From assembly GCA_947450645.1 (NCBI GenBank), contig CANFWH010000021.1:1-37173 (forward strand): a stretch of 37,173 nt of DNA, written 5' to 3'. Positions within the stretch are counted from its first letter, which is position 1, and every line of letters starts with the position of its first letter. Made by a program: the position numbers and the translations under genes. The notes under the pieces were generated by a model. That model was not told the DNA's origin, did not search any database, and was given only the letters and a program-made list of their open reading frames with translations. This DNA comes from Comamonadaceae bacterium (GTDB lineage Bacteria; Pseudomonadota; Gammaproteobacteria; Burkholderiales; Burkholderiaceae_C). This document shows, in pieces, positions 17,671-25,964 of this stretch.

Positions 17671-20600
17671 ATGAATTTTTCGGAACTCTTTATTCGCCGT
17701 CCTGTGATGACGGTGCTGCTAAACGTGGCGATTGTGGGCGCAGGCATTATTGGTTACCGCAGCATTCCTATTTCTGCCCTACCCAGCTACGACACGGCTG
17801 TCATTAGCGTCACGGCGACGTTACCAGGCGCGAGTCCTGAGACCATGGCCAGTTCGATTGCTTTGCAGCTAGAAAAGCAATTCCAAACCATTTCTGGTTT
17901 GGATGTAATTAGCTCCACGAGTATTTTGGGCAACACTTCATTGACCTTAGAGTTTGCGGAAGGACGTGATATTGATGCTGCGGCCGTGGATGTCCAGGCC
18001 GCCTTGCTTCGCGCGCAAAAAACATTGCCAGTCGAAATGACGATTCCACCGTCGTACCGTAAGGTCAATCCAGCGGATGCGCCTGTGCTTATCATTGGCA
18101 TGACTTCGCCTTCGCTCAAGCCGTCCGATATTCAAGACTATGCTGAGCATTTAATTTCACCCACGCTCTCCACCATTACAGGTGTAGCGCAAGTCAATAT
18201 CTTTGCGCCTAAGCGCTTTGCCATTCGAGTGCGTGCCAAGCCGCAAGAGTTGGCAACGCGTAATATGAGTTTGGAAGACCTCGCCACGGCGATCAACCAA
18301 GCCAATTCCAACTCACCTGTGGGTACGCTGGACGGACCTTCGCAAACTTTGATTTTGCAAGCCAATCGGCAACTGAGCAGCGCTAAAGATTACGCCAACA
18401 TTATTGTGAGCAGTAAAGCGGGTAACCCCGTTCGCCTTAGCGATGTGGCTGATATTGAAGACAGTGTCGAGGTGGTGAAATCTTGGGCGACATTGAATGG
18501 TGAAAACGCCATCATGTTAGCCGTCTTACGTCAACCAGGCGCCAACACAGTGCAAGTGGTGGATAGGGTTCGCGCCGTGCTACCGAGCCTCAAAGCGCAG
18601 TTGCCTCAGTCGCTCAACCTCACGCCTGTCAATGACCGATCAGTATCCGTTCGTGATGCTTTGCACGATGTGAACCTCACTTTAATTGGCACGATTATTT
18701 TGGTGGTGCTGGTTATCTTTTTGTTCCTCAGGCACTTTGTGGCGACCATGATTCCATCGCTCTCACTCCCAGTCTCTTTGATTGGTGCAGTGTCCCTGCT
18801 GTGGGGCTTTGGCTATAGCTTAGACAACATCTCATTGCTCGGCCTTACGCTAGCTGTGGGCTTGGTGGTGGACGATGCGATTGTGGTGCTGGAGAACATC
18901 ATGCGCCACGTGGAAGAAGGCATGCCGCCTTTCCGCGCCGCTATTCGCGGGGCTCGCGAAGTGGGTTTCACCATCATTGCGATTTCATCTTCTTTGATCG
19001 CGGTGTTTATCCCGATCTTTTTTATGCCAGGCGTGATTGGACTTTTGTTCCACGAGTTTGCCGTCGTCGTCGGCTTGTCAATCATTGTCTCGGCCTTTGT
19101 GTCATTGACCTTGGTGCCCATGCTGGCAAGTCAATTTATTACTGATCGTGCACATGAAAAAGCTCCCAGTGCTTTGGTTCGAGTATTTGAGCGTTGGTTC
19201 AATGCTTTATTGGCTGCCTACACCAAATCATTGGAAGCCGCTCTACGTCATCGCAATTGGGTTTTATCAATTGCTTTTATTACTTTGGGGGCAACCATTT
19301 GGATGGTAAACGTTATCCCAAAAGGATTTTTTCCGCAAGAAGACATTGGACAAATTACAGTGCAAACAGAAGCTAGCGAAGACACATCTTTTGCAGCCAT
19401 GATTCAATTGCAAGAGCGTGCAGCCGCTGTCTTTCGCGGCGATCCTAACGTTGCCAATGTGGCTTCGTTTACGGGCGGCGTGAATGCACAAAACACAGGA
19501 CGTATGTTCGTGACGTTAAAAGACCGTGGTGAGCGCCAATCGATGAAAGAAGTCATTGAAGGTCTACGTAAAAAATTACGCGGCGTTGCGGGCATCAATG
19601 TGTTCATGCGTCCCATTCAAAACTTGCAATTAGGTGGTCGTCAAACCAAGGCGCAGTACCAATACATCATGCAAAGCGTGAAAGCCGATGAATTGGACGC
19701 ATGGTCGGTTAAATTGCAAGACAAAATAAAAACGGATCCCATCTTCCGCGATGTGACCAGTGACTCGCAGATTCGGGCCATGCAAGCGCAGTTACGTATT
19801 GATCGCGAGCGAGCTAATGCGCTTGGCATCTCCATGACAAGCGTGCGCAGCGCTCTTTATAGCGCGTATGGCGAGCGACAAGTCTCCACCATTTATTTGC
19901 CCGTGGACAGCTATTGGGTCATTATGGAAGTTGCCCCAAATAGTAAGCAATTTGAAAGCGATCTCTCCAGCATTTATGTCCGTTCAGCGACGGGGGCATT
20001 GATTCCACTGACCAGTTTTACGACAGTAGAGCGTACGGTAGGACCTACTGCTGTGAACCATGCAGGGCAACTGCAAGCCATTACCGTGTCGTTTAATCTG
20101 GCACCTGGCGCGGCACTGGGCGATGCAACGGGCAAGATTGAACAAGCGGCGCAAGACATCAACTTGCCCGCCTCGATCATTACCACCTATGGTGGTGATG
20201 CTGCCGTGTTTAAAAAATCGCAAGGCAGTCAAGCCGTCCTGATCATTGCTGCGCTACTGGTGATCTACATTTTGCTGGGCGTGCTCTACGAGAGCTATAT
20301 CCACCCGATCACGATTCTTGCAGGCTTGCCATCAGCAGCGGTGGGCGCGCTTGGCACGCTAATGATTTTTGGACAAGATCTCACCTTAATTGCCACGATT
20401 GGTATCGTGCTGCTCATTGGTATTGTGAAGAAAAACGCCATCATGATGATTGACTTTGCGCTTGATGCGCAGCGTCATCAAAACATGACGCCAGAGCAAG
20501 CGATTCACGAAGCCTGCGTGCTGCGCTTCCGTCCTATCATGATGACAACGCTTGCAGCACTGATGGGCGCGTTGCCGATTGCTTTGGGGCTTGGCGCGGG

Positions 20601-20742
20601 TGCAGAGCTTCGTCAACCCCTAGGCTTGGCCGTGTGTGGTGGCTTGGTGTTTTCGCAGGCGATTACGCTCTACATTACGCCTGTGATTTATTTAGCGTTG
20701 GAGCGCTTTAGCGGCAAAGGTCCGATTACAACTGCTGAATAG
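17671..20742 (+). CDS. RND multidrug efflux pump (HAE1 type), fourth pump of the cluster
   Basis: This 1023-residue inner-membrane pump begins MNFSELFIRRPVMTVLL. The proton-relay pair D401-D402 lies in [14 protein letters not shown], and [14 protein letters not shown] is intact. [12 protein letters not shown] in the porter domain places it close to the MdtB/MdtC/MuxB branch rather than AcrB/MexB. It starts 3 bases after the adaptor stop, so the pair forms a two-gene operon. With a single pump subunit, a homotrimer is expected. It follows the divergent region containing a CpxR-type box, so control by the neighbouring two-component system is plausible but unproven. Confidence 0.9.
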   Translation: MNFSELFIRRPVMTVLLNVAIVGAGIIGYRSIPISALPSYDTAVISVTATLPGASPETMASSIALQLEKQFQTISGLDVISSTSILGNTSLTLEFAEGRDIDAAAVDVQAALLRAQKTLPVEMTIPPSYRKVNPADAPVLIIGMTSPSLKPSDIQDYAEHLISPTLSTITGVAQVNIFAPKRFAIRVRAKPQELATRNMSLEDLATAINQANSNSPVGTLDGPSQTLILQANRQLSSAKDYANIIVSSKAGNPVRLSDVADIEDSVEVVKSWATLNGENAIMLAVLRQPGANTVQVVDRVRAVLPSLKAQLPQSLNLTPVNDRSVSVRDALHDVNLTLIGTIILVVLVIFLFLRHFVATMIPSLSLPVSLIGAVSLLWGFGYSLDNISLLGLTLAVGLVVDDAIVVLENIMRHVEEGMPPFRAAIRGAREVGFTIIAISSSLIAVFIPIFFMPGVIGLLFHEFAVVVGLSIIVSAFVSLTLVPMLASQFITDRAHEKAPSALVRVFERWFNALLAAYTKSLEAALRHRNWVLSIAFITLGATIWMVNVIPKGFFPQEDIGQITVQTEASEDTSFAAMIQLQERAAAVFRGDPNVANVASFTGGVNAQNTGRMFVTLKDRGERQSMKEVIEGLRKKLRGVAGINVFMRPIQNLQLGGRQTKAQYQYIMQSVKADELDAWSVKLQDKIKTDPIFRDVTSDSQIRAMQAQLRIDRERANALGISMTSVRSALYSAYGERQVSTIYLPVDSYWVIMEVAPNSKQFESDLSSIYVRSATGALIPLTSFTTVERTVGPTAVNHAGQLQAITVSFNLAPGAALGDATGKIEQAAQDINLPASIITTYGGDAAVFKKSQGSQAVLIIAALLVIYILLGVLYESYIHPITILAGLPSAAVGALGTLMIFGQDLTLIATIGIVLLIGIVKKNAIMMIDFALDAQRHQNMTPEQAIHEACVLRFRPIMMTTLAALMGALPIALGLGAGAELRQPLGLAVCGGLVFSQAITLYITPVIYLALERFSGKGPITTAE

Positions 20743-20744
20743 TT

Positions 20745-20759
20745 TTTACGGTTCTTTAC
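20745..20759 (-). promoter_or_regulatory. CpxR-type box (GTAAA-N5-GTAAA on the minus strand) upstream of the glycine-zipper gene
   Basis: The plus strand reads TTTACGGTTCTTTAC, so the minus strand is GTAAA-GAACC-GTAAA, a perfect repeat with a 5-base spacer. A third TTTAC at 20777-20781 is 22 bases on, about two helical turns. It ends 71 bases before the start of the secreted glycine-zipper gene. It is the same element as at 16367-16381 in the opposite orientation. Confidence 0.55.
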
Positions 20760-20816
20760 AGTTTTGACACCTTGCGTTTACAGTGCAAGAACATAATTTA
20801 TTCATCGTCACTTTCT

Positions 20817-20823
20817 AAAGGAG
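20817..20823 (+). promoter_or_regulatory. Shine-Dalgarno site of the glycine-zipper gene
   Basis: AAAGGAG lies 7 bases before the ATG at 20831 and is the strongest ribosome site in the window. It fixes the start codon and suggests efficient translation, as expected for an abundant envelope protein. Confidence 0.7.
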
Positions 20824-20830
20824 TACCGCG

Positions 20831-21535
20831 ATGAAAAAATACACCGTTTTGACCAGCAGCATTTTGATTGCGCTTGGGCTAGCCACGATGGCGAATGCGC
20901 AGCAAGTAAGCCCTGTTACCCAACCAAGCATGCCTTCTCAGGCTGCTGAAATGGGACACGTGCTCTCTAGCACCGCCATTATTCAGCAAGTGGCTGTGCC
21001 CACGCAAGTTTGTGGCACGCAGCAAGTTGCTGTGCAACAACCCAAGAGCGGTGCGGGTGGCTTGATGGGGGCCATTGCAGGCGGTGCTATTGGTAACAAT
21101 CTAGGCTCTGGCTTTGGCCGTGTGGCTTCGACCATGATTGGCGTGGTTGGCGGAGCCGCCTTGGGTGATAGTATTGAAGGCAATCCTGCTCCGCAAGTGC
21201 AAAACGTGCAAACTTGCAGTACGCAAACATCGTATGAAAACCGCACGGCAGGCTATCACGTGGTCTATGAGTACATGGGCAAACAATACAGCACGCAATT
21301 ACCGCAAGACCCTGGGCAGTATGTGCAGCTTCAAGTCACGCCTGTGGGAATAGCCGCGCAATCGCAAGCGCAAATCCAAGGACCTAGCATGGTTGCACCG
21401 CAGGTCATCTATGCGCAGCAACCAGCGGTAGTTGGCGTTGCCGCGCCCTATCCTTACCTTTACCCCAGCGTGTCCATTGGAGTGGGCGTGGGTATAGGCG
21501 GCTATGGCGGCAGGCGGCACAGAGGTTGGTACTAA
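20831..21535 (+). CDS. Secreted glycine-zipper 2TM-domain envelope protein
   Basis: This 234-residue protein has a signal peptide cleaved after ANA (residue 23). The segment at about residues 74-118 is Gly/Ala-rich (GGLMGAIAGGAIGNNLGSGFGR, then VVGGAALGDSIEG), matching glycine-zipper 2TM proteins related to SlyB/Rick_17kDa antigens. The C-terminal part is Gln/Pro/Val/Tyr-rich and ends in a Gly-rich tail with basic residues. No lipobox cysteine is visible, so it is probably periplasmic or outer-membrane associated rather than a lipoprotein. A CpxR-type repeat lies upstream, which fits the stress-linked expression known for SlyB-like proteins. Molecular function is unknown. Confidence 0.75.
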   Translation: MKKYTVLTSSILIALGLATMANAQQVSPVTQPSMPSQAAEMGHVLSSTAIIQQVAVPTQVCGTQQVAVQQPKSGAGGLMGAIAGGAIGNNLGSGFGRVASTMIGVVGGAALGDSIEGNPAPQVQNVQTCSTQTSYENRTAGYHVVYEYMGKQYSTQLPQDPGQYVQLQVTPVGIAAQSQAQIQGPSMVAPQVIYAQQPAVVGVAAPYPYLYPSVSIGVGVGIGGYGGRRHRGWY

Positions 21536-21548
21536 GACTTTTCCGCTA

Positions 21549-24500
21549 CTAGCAATAACGCGCTAGCAGCAACGCCACGTGGATCGCTTCGCGTGGCGTT
21601 TTGCCATCTACGCCAGTGCCATCGATAATCTGATGCCGACAGCTCGTGCCATCCGCTACTACAATGGCATCCGCCTGCTTGCGAATCGCAGGCAAGAGCG
21701 ACAACTCCGCCATTTGCATAGAGATGTCAATATGGCTGGCTTCATAGCCAAAACTACCCGCCATGCCGCAGCAGCTGGACTCAATGAGCGAGGGCTTGGC
21801 CACACCCTCGGCACGCGGCAACCAATTCAGCACCTCCAAAATCGGATTCACCGCATCAAACGCTTTTTGATGGCAGTGCCCATGTAGCAAGATCGGCTCT
21901 GTCATTGCACCAAGGTTAGCACTCGTGGAAGCCTTATCCAGTATGGCCTGCAGGCCATCCATACGCCCTGCTTTGGCTTCGCTCGCCAAGAACTCTTCAA
22001 ACAAAACCGCGTGCTTAGAGACCGCATCTGCCCTGTCTCGAAGGTCTTGCTCGGTAAACATCACCAGCGCCTCATCGCGCAAGGTCAATAAGCATGAGGG
22101 CTCTAAGCCGACGATCTTGATTCCTTTGGCCGCAAATGGCGCAAGCTCGGTGAGTAGTTCCGTCATTTTTTGCTTTGCTTTATCCACCATACCCGTGGAT
22201 AAATACGTCCGTCCACAGCACAAATGTCCTGCCCCGTTTGTATGATTACCGCCTTGCTTCGCCGCCACATGCACCGTATAGCCAGCGGCTTGCAACACCT
22301 TGAGCGCCGCGTGTGCGTTTTCAATCTCAAAATAACCATTGAAGGTATCCACAAACAGCACAGCAGCTTTGCTGGATGCAAGCGTCTCTTCGCGTGTCGC
22401 TGTTTTGATAGGGGCATTAAAAAAGTGCTGGCTCTGCCAAGTTGGCAAGCTGCGTTTGCTAGAAAAACCAAGCGTCCACTCAATGAGTGTTGCAAGTAAC
22501 GGTATGCGATTTCGCAAGTTCAAAATCGGAGCTAGCTTCGCTGCAAGCCTTGCGTACTCTGGCATGTACGCGATCAGCTTATCTTTGAGCGTGTAGCCAA
22601 AGCGCTGTTTATAGAGTTGTGTAAATTCAATTTTGACCTTTGTCATATCCACACCAGTAGGGCAATCGCGTTTGCAACCTTTACAGGCGACGCAAAGGTC
22701 GAGCGCATCATTAGCGGCTTGTAGGCCATCATCAATCTGCCCACTCATCGCCATTCGCAAAGTGTTTGCTCTGCCCCGCGTGACGTGCTGCTCGTCTCTT
22801 GTGACGCGGTAGCTGGGGCACATCGTGCCGGCATCAAACTTGCGGCAGTGCCCGTTGTTGTTGCACATCTCCACCATCTTGGCGAGTCCCTGTGCAGGGT
22901 CGCCGCCAGTGCCCGCCTTTGTCGTGATTTCGGTAACGGGGTCTGCTTGCACGTTCCATGCTGACCAATCGAGTGCGGGTTGCATGGGAATCACCTTGTA
23001 GGCCTTACGGAATAAGGCTTCCACAGGGGGGAATCTGAGCAAGCTGGGTTCTTCCATCTTCGGAATCGGATGCTCTGGCGTTGCCACCATGCGCCCTGGG
23101 CATAGTAAGCTTGTCGGATCAAGATGCTGCTTGATGGCTTTAAACGCATCGTTAATCTTGCTACCAAACTGCCACTCAATCCACTCGCCACGGCACAGGC
23201 CATCACCGTGTTCGCCGCTGTACGCACCTTTGAACTTGCGAACTAATTCAGATGCTTCTTCCGCCATCGCCCGCATCTTGATGCCGCCGTCCGTCCTCAT
23301 ATCCAAAATCGGGCGCACATGCAGCGTGCCTACTGATGCGTGGGCGTACCACGTGCCGCGCGAGCCGTATTTGGCAAACACTTCGGTCAGCGCTTGCGTA
23401 TATTCAGCCAGTGATTCCAGCGGCACAGCGCAGTCTTCAATAAAGCTCACGGGCTTACCGTCGCCCTTCAGGCTCATCATGATGTTAAGTCCCGCTTTGC
23501 GCACTTCCCATAAGTTTTTTTGCGGTGCTTCATCCGTCATTTCGACGACGGAATCAGGCAATCCAAGATCACCCATCAACTCCACTAACTGACGCATCTT
23601 GGGCAGTAAATCAGCTTTATTGCTGCCTGCAAACTCAACCAGCAACACGGCTGCAGGCGTTGCTGCATCTGGCTTTGCGAGAGCCGTGCGAATCGTCGGC
23701 GCGAAGGCGGGATTCTCTAGCGCCAAGTCCAGCATCGTGCGATCCACCAGCTCCACAGCCGTTAAAAATCCATCTGAGCCCAGTTTGACAATGTGCTGCG
23801 CCGTATCCATTGCTTTGTAAAAACTATCAAAGTTGACGACACCCAAAACCTTGGCTTTTGGCAACTCAGATAAACGAAGTGTCAAGCTGGAAGTTAAGCC
23901 CAGCGTGCCCTCCGAGCCAATCAGCACATGCGCGAGGTTGACTGAGCCGTCCGCGGTGTAGGGGCGTTCACTCATGGGATGGAACACGTCCAAGTTGTAA
24001 CCGCCCACGCGGCGCAGCACTTTCGGAAAATTCGCTTCAATCTCGGATTTCAAATCTAACGCGAGCTTTTGCACAAACTCACCAAGCGCTCGCTCGCTGC
24101 CTGCGGCTTGATCGAAGCGCCCCAAATTCAAACGCTCACCTGCCGCCGTGAGCATAGCCAAGCCTTCCACGTTGTGAACCATATTGCCGTATTTGATAGA
24201 GCGGCTGCCGCACGAGTTATTGCCCGCCATCCCGCCCAGCGTGGCTTGCGCGCTGGTCGATACGTCCACGGGATACCAAAGTCCATGGGGCTTTAACTGC
24301 GCATTTAAGTGATCCAGCACCATGCCAGGCTGCACCGTGACGAGTCGATTCTCTAAATCTAAGTGGGTGACGTGACGCAGATATTTGCTGTGGTCAATCA
24401 CCAACCCCGCACCTACCGTTTGTCCGCACTGCGACGTGCCACCGCCGCGTGGCACGAGTGAAACACCAAGTCCACGAGCCACACCCAGTGCGGCCTCTAC

Positions 24501-24665
24501 GTCAGCGTCCGTCTTAGGCACGAACACGCCAATGGGCGTTTCTTGGTAGATCGAGGCATCGGTGGCGTAGCGCGCGCGGTCGCCAGCGGTGAATAAAGCT
24601 TCGCCTTCGGTGTGCGCGAGAAGTTCGCGTTCAAGTGTCTTAGAGGTGTCAGTATGGGCAATCAT
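21549..24665 (-). CDS. FAD-binding and [4Fe-4S] D-2-hydroxyacid dehydrogenase (YdiJ-like)
   Basis: This flavoprotein of about 1038 residues combines an FAD-linked oxidase with an Fe-S/CCG-domain subunit. Numbered from an alternative TTG start at 24683, the FAD-binding PCMH domain is at about 45-275 (PRGGGTSQCGQTV at 78-90, GSEGTLG at 256-262), the oxidase C-terminal domain is at about 280-530 (SGEHGDGLCRGEW at 489-501), iron-sulfur cysteines are at 607, 613, 622 and at 664, 667, 670, 674, and two CCG domains follow (HLCCGRTY and SSCCGMAGSFGYE). The family oxidises D-2-hydroxyacids such as D-lactate or D-2-hydroxyglutarate and passes electrons to the respiratory chain. The substrate here is not determined. 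The ATG at 24665 is preferred to the TTG at 24683, but neither has a clear ribosome site. Confidence 0.85.
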   Translation of the reverse strand: MIAHTDTSKTLERELLAHTEGEALFTAGDRARYATDASIYQETPIGVFVPKTDADVEAALGVARGLGVSLVPRGGGTSQCGQTVGAGLVIDHSKYLRHVTHLDLENRLVTVQPGMVLDHLNAQLKPHGLWYPVDVSTSAQATLGGMAGNNSCGSRSIKYGNMVHNVEGLAMLTAAGERLNLGRFDQAAGSERALGEFVQKLALDLKSEIEANFPKVLRRVGGYNLDVFHPMSERPYTADGSVNLAHVLIGSEGTLGLTSSLTLRLSELPKAKVLGVVNFDSFYKAMDTAQHIVKLGSDGFLTAVELVDRTMLDLALENPAFAPTIRTALAKPDAATPAAVLLVEFAGSNKADLLPKMRQLVELMGDLGLPDSVVEMTDEAPQKNLWEVRKAGLNIMMSLKGDGKPVSFIEDCAVPLESLAEYTQALTEVFAKYGSRGTWYAHASVGTLHVRPILDMRTDGGIKMRAMAEEASELVRKFKGAYSGEHGDGLCRGEWIEWQFGSKINDAFKAIKQHLDPTSLLCPGRMVATPEHPIPKMEEPSLLRFPPVEALFRKAYKVIPMQPALDWSAWNVQADPVTEITTKAGTGGDPAQGLAKMVEMCNNNGHCRKFDAGTMCPSYRVTRDEQHVTRGRANTLRMAMSGQIDDGLQAANDALDLCVACKGCKRDCPTGVDMTKVKIEFTQLYKQRFGYTLKDKLIAYMPEYARLAAKLAPILNLRNRIPLLATLIEWTLGFSSKRSLPTWQSQHFFNAPIKTATREETLASSKAAVLFVDTFNGYFEIENAHAALKVLQAAGYTVHVAAKQGGNHTNGAGHLCCGRTYLSTGMVDKAKQKMTELLTELAPFAAKGIKIVGLEPSCLLTLRDEALVMFTEQDLRDRADAVSKHAVLFEEFLASEAKAGRMDGLQAILDKASTSANLGAMTEPILLHGHCHQKAFDAVNPILEVLNWLPRAEGVAKPSLIESSCCGMAGSFGYEASHIDISMQMAELSLLPAIRKQADAIVVADGTSCRHQIIDGTGVDGKTPREAIHVALLLARYC
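21571..21600 (+). terminator. Candidate terminator hairpin inside the 3' end of the FAD/Fe-S gene
   Basis: AACGCCACG (21571-21579) and CGTGGCGTT (21592-21600) form a perfect 9-bp stem with a 12-base loop, followed by a short run of T on the plus strand. It lies 36 bases after the glycine-zipper stop. It is also coding for the last residues of the convergent dehydrogenase, so it may simply reflect codon choice. Confidence 0.3.
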
Positions 24666-24737
24666 CGGAGTCAATCTAGGCAAAATGCAATCACTCTATT
24701 TTGAGCTACTCGGCTTCCCATTTTTAAGGTTACTGTC

Positions 24738-25964
24738 ATGCCCGCACTCTCCACTATCTTGAACGCGCACCCCACGGGCCATCACTTTTTGCAAATCCCT
24801 GGGCCCTCGCCTGTGCCTGATCGTATTTTGCGGGCGATGAGCTTGCCAACTATCGACCACCGTGGTCCCGAGTTTGGCGTGCTGGGATTGAAGCTCCTCA
24901 AAGGCATCCAGCAGATTTTTCAAACCACGCAGCCCGTGGTGATCTACCCCGCATCGGGTACAGGTGCTTGGGAAGCCGCACTGGCTAACGTCTGCAGCCC
25001 GGGCGACCATTTGCTGATGTACGAGACAGGCCACTTTGCCAGCCTGTGGGAGCGGCTTGCCAAACGGCTCGGACTCAAGACCGAGTTCTTGGCGCTGCAA
25101 GGCACGGAGCACGGCGTGCCGACTAGCTGGCGGCGCGGCGTTCAAGCCGACATGATTGAAGCCAGATTGAAAGCCGACACCTCGCACAGCATTCACGCTG
25201 TATGCGTGGTGCACAACGAAACATCAACAGGCGTAACCAGCGACATCGCCGCCGTTCGCCGCGCCATTGACGCGGCAAAACATCCAGCATTGCTCCTTGT
25301 GGACACCATATCTGGCTTGGCCTGCGCGGACTATCAGCACGATGCTTGGGGTGTGGACGTGACTGTGAGCGGCTCGCAAAAAGGACTCATGCTACCGCCT
25401 GGCATTAGCTTTAACGCAGTCTCACAAAAGGCGCTAGAGGCCAGCAAAAAAGCCACGCTACCCAAGGCGTTTTGGGCGTGGGACGAAATCATAGAAATGA
25501 ACAAAACGGGATACTACCCGTACACCCCCAACACCAATTTGCTCTACGGCTTGCACGAAGCACTCAATATGATTTTGGGCAAAGACGGCAAGGCAGGACT
25601 GGCGGCGACCTTTGCGCGTCATCAGCGCTGGGCGGCGGGCGTGCGTAGCGCCGTCAACGCTTGGGGCTTGTCGATTCAATGCGGTGATGCGTCGGTTTAT
25701 TCCCCCGTGCTCACAGGCGTGATTACGCCCGAAGGCGTGGACGCTGACGCCGTGCGAAAAATCATTTACGAGCGCTTTGATTGCTCACTAGGCACAGGGC
25801 TAGGCAAAGTCAAAGGCCGCATGTTCCGTATGGGACATTTGGGCGATAGCAACGAGCTGACCTTGATTGCCATGGTGGTCGCTTGCGAAATGGGCATGAA
25901 GCTTGGCGGTATCAAGCTGGCGGGTTCAGGTGTTCACGCGGCGATGGATTATTTTTCGGCTTGA
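24738..25964 (+). CDS. Class V PLP aminotransferase, serine/alanine-glyoxylate type
   Basis: This 408-residue PLP enzyme has the class V signature: HFLQIPGPSPVPDRIL at the N terminus, HNETSTG (160-166), the pyridine-nitrogen Asp in LLVDTISG (D189) and the Schiff-base Lys215 in SGSQKGLMLPPG. The family transfers amino groups to glyoxylate from serine or alanine. It is divergent from the FAD/Fe-S 2-hydroxyacid dehydrogenase across 72 bases, an arrangement that would couple oxidation of a 2-hydroxyacid to transamination of the resulting 2-oxoacid. That link is inference. The last 16 bases overlap the 3' end of the convergent methyltransferase-like gene. Confidence 0.85.
   Translation: MPALSTILNAHPTGHHFLQIPGPSPVPDRILRAMSLPTIDHRGPEFGVLGLKLLKGIQQIFQTTQPVVIYPASGTGAWEAALANVCSPGDHLLMYETGHFASLWERLAKRLGLKTEFLALQGTEHGVPTSWRRGVQADMIEARLKADTSHSIHAVCVVHNETSTGVTSDIAAVRRAIDAAKHPALLLVDTISGLACADYQHDAWGVDVTVSGSQKGLMLPPGISFNAVSQKALEASKKATLPKAFWAWDEIIEMNKTGYYPYTPNTNLLYGLHEALNMILGKDGKAGLAATFARHQRWAAGVRSAVNAWGLSIQCGDASVYSPVLTGVITPEGVDADAVRKIIYERFDCSLGTGLGKVKGRMFRMGHLGDSNELTLIAMVVACEMGMKLGGIKLAGSGVHAAMDYFSA

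Noticed and set aside
20764-20797. TTGACA at 20764-20769 with CATAAT at 20792-20797 as a standard promoter for the glycine-zipper gene
   Set aside because: The spacer is 22 bases, too long for a sigma-70 promoter. CATAAT may still be used with activator help.
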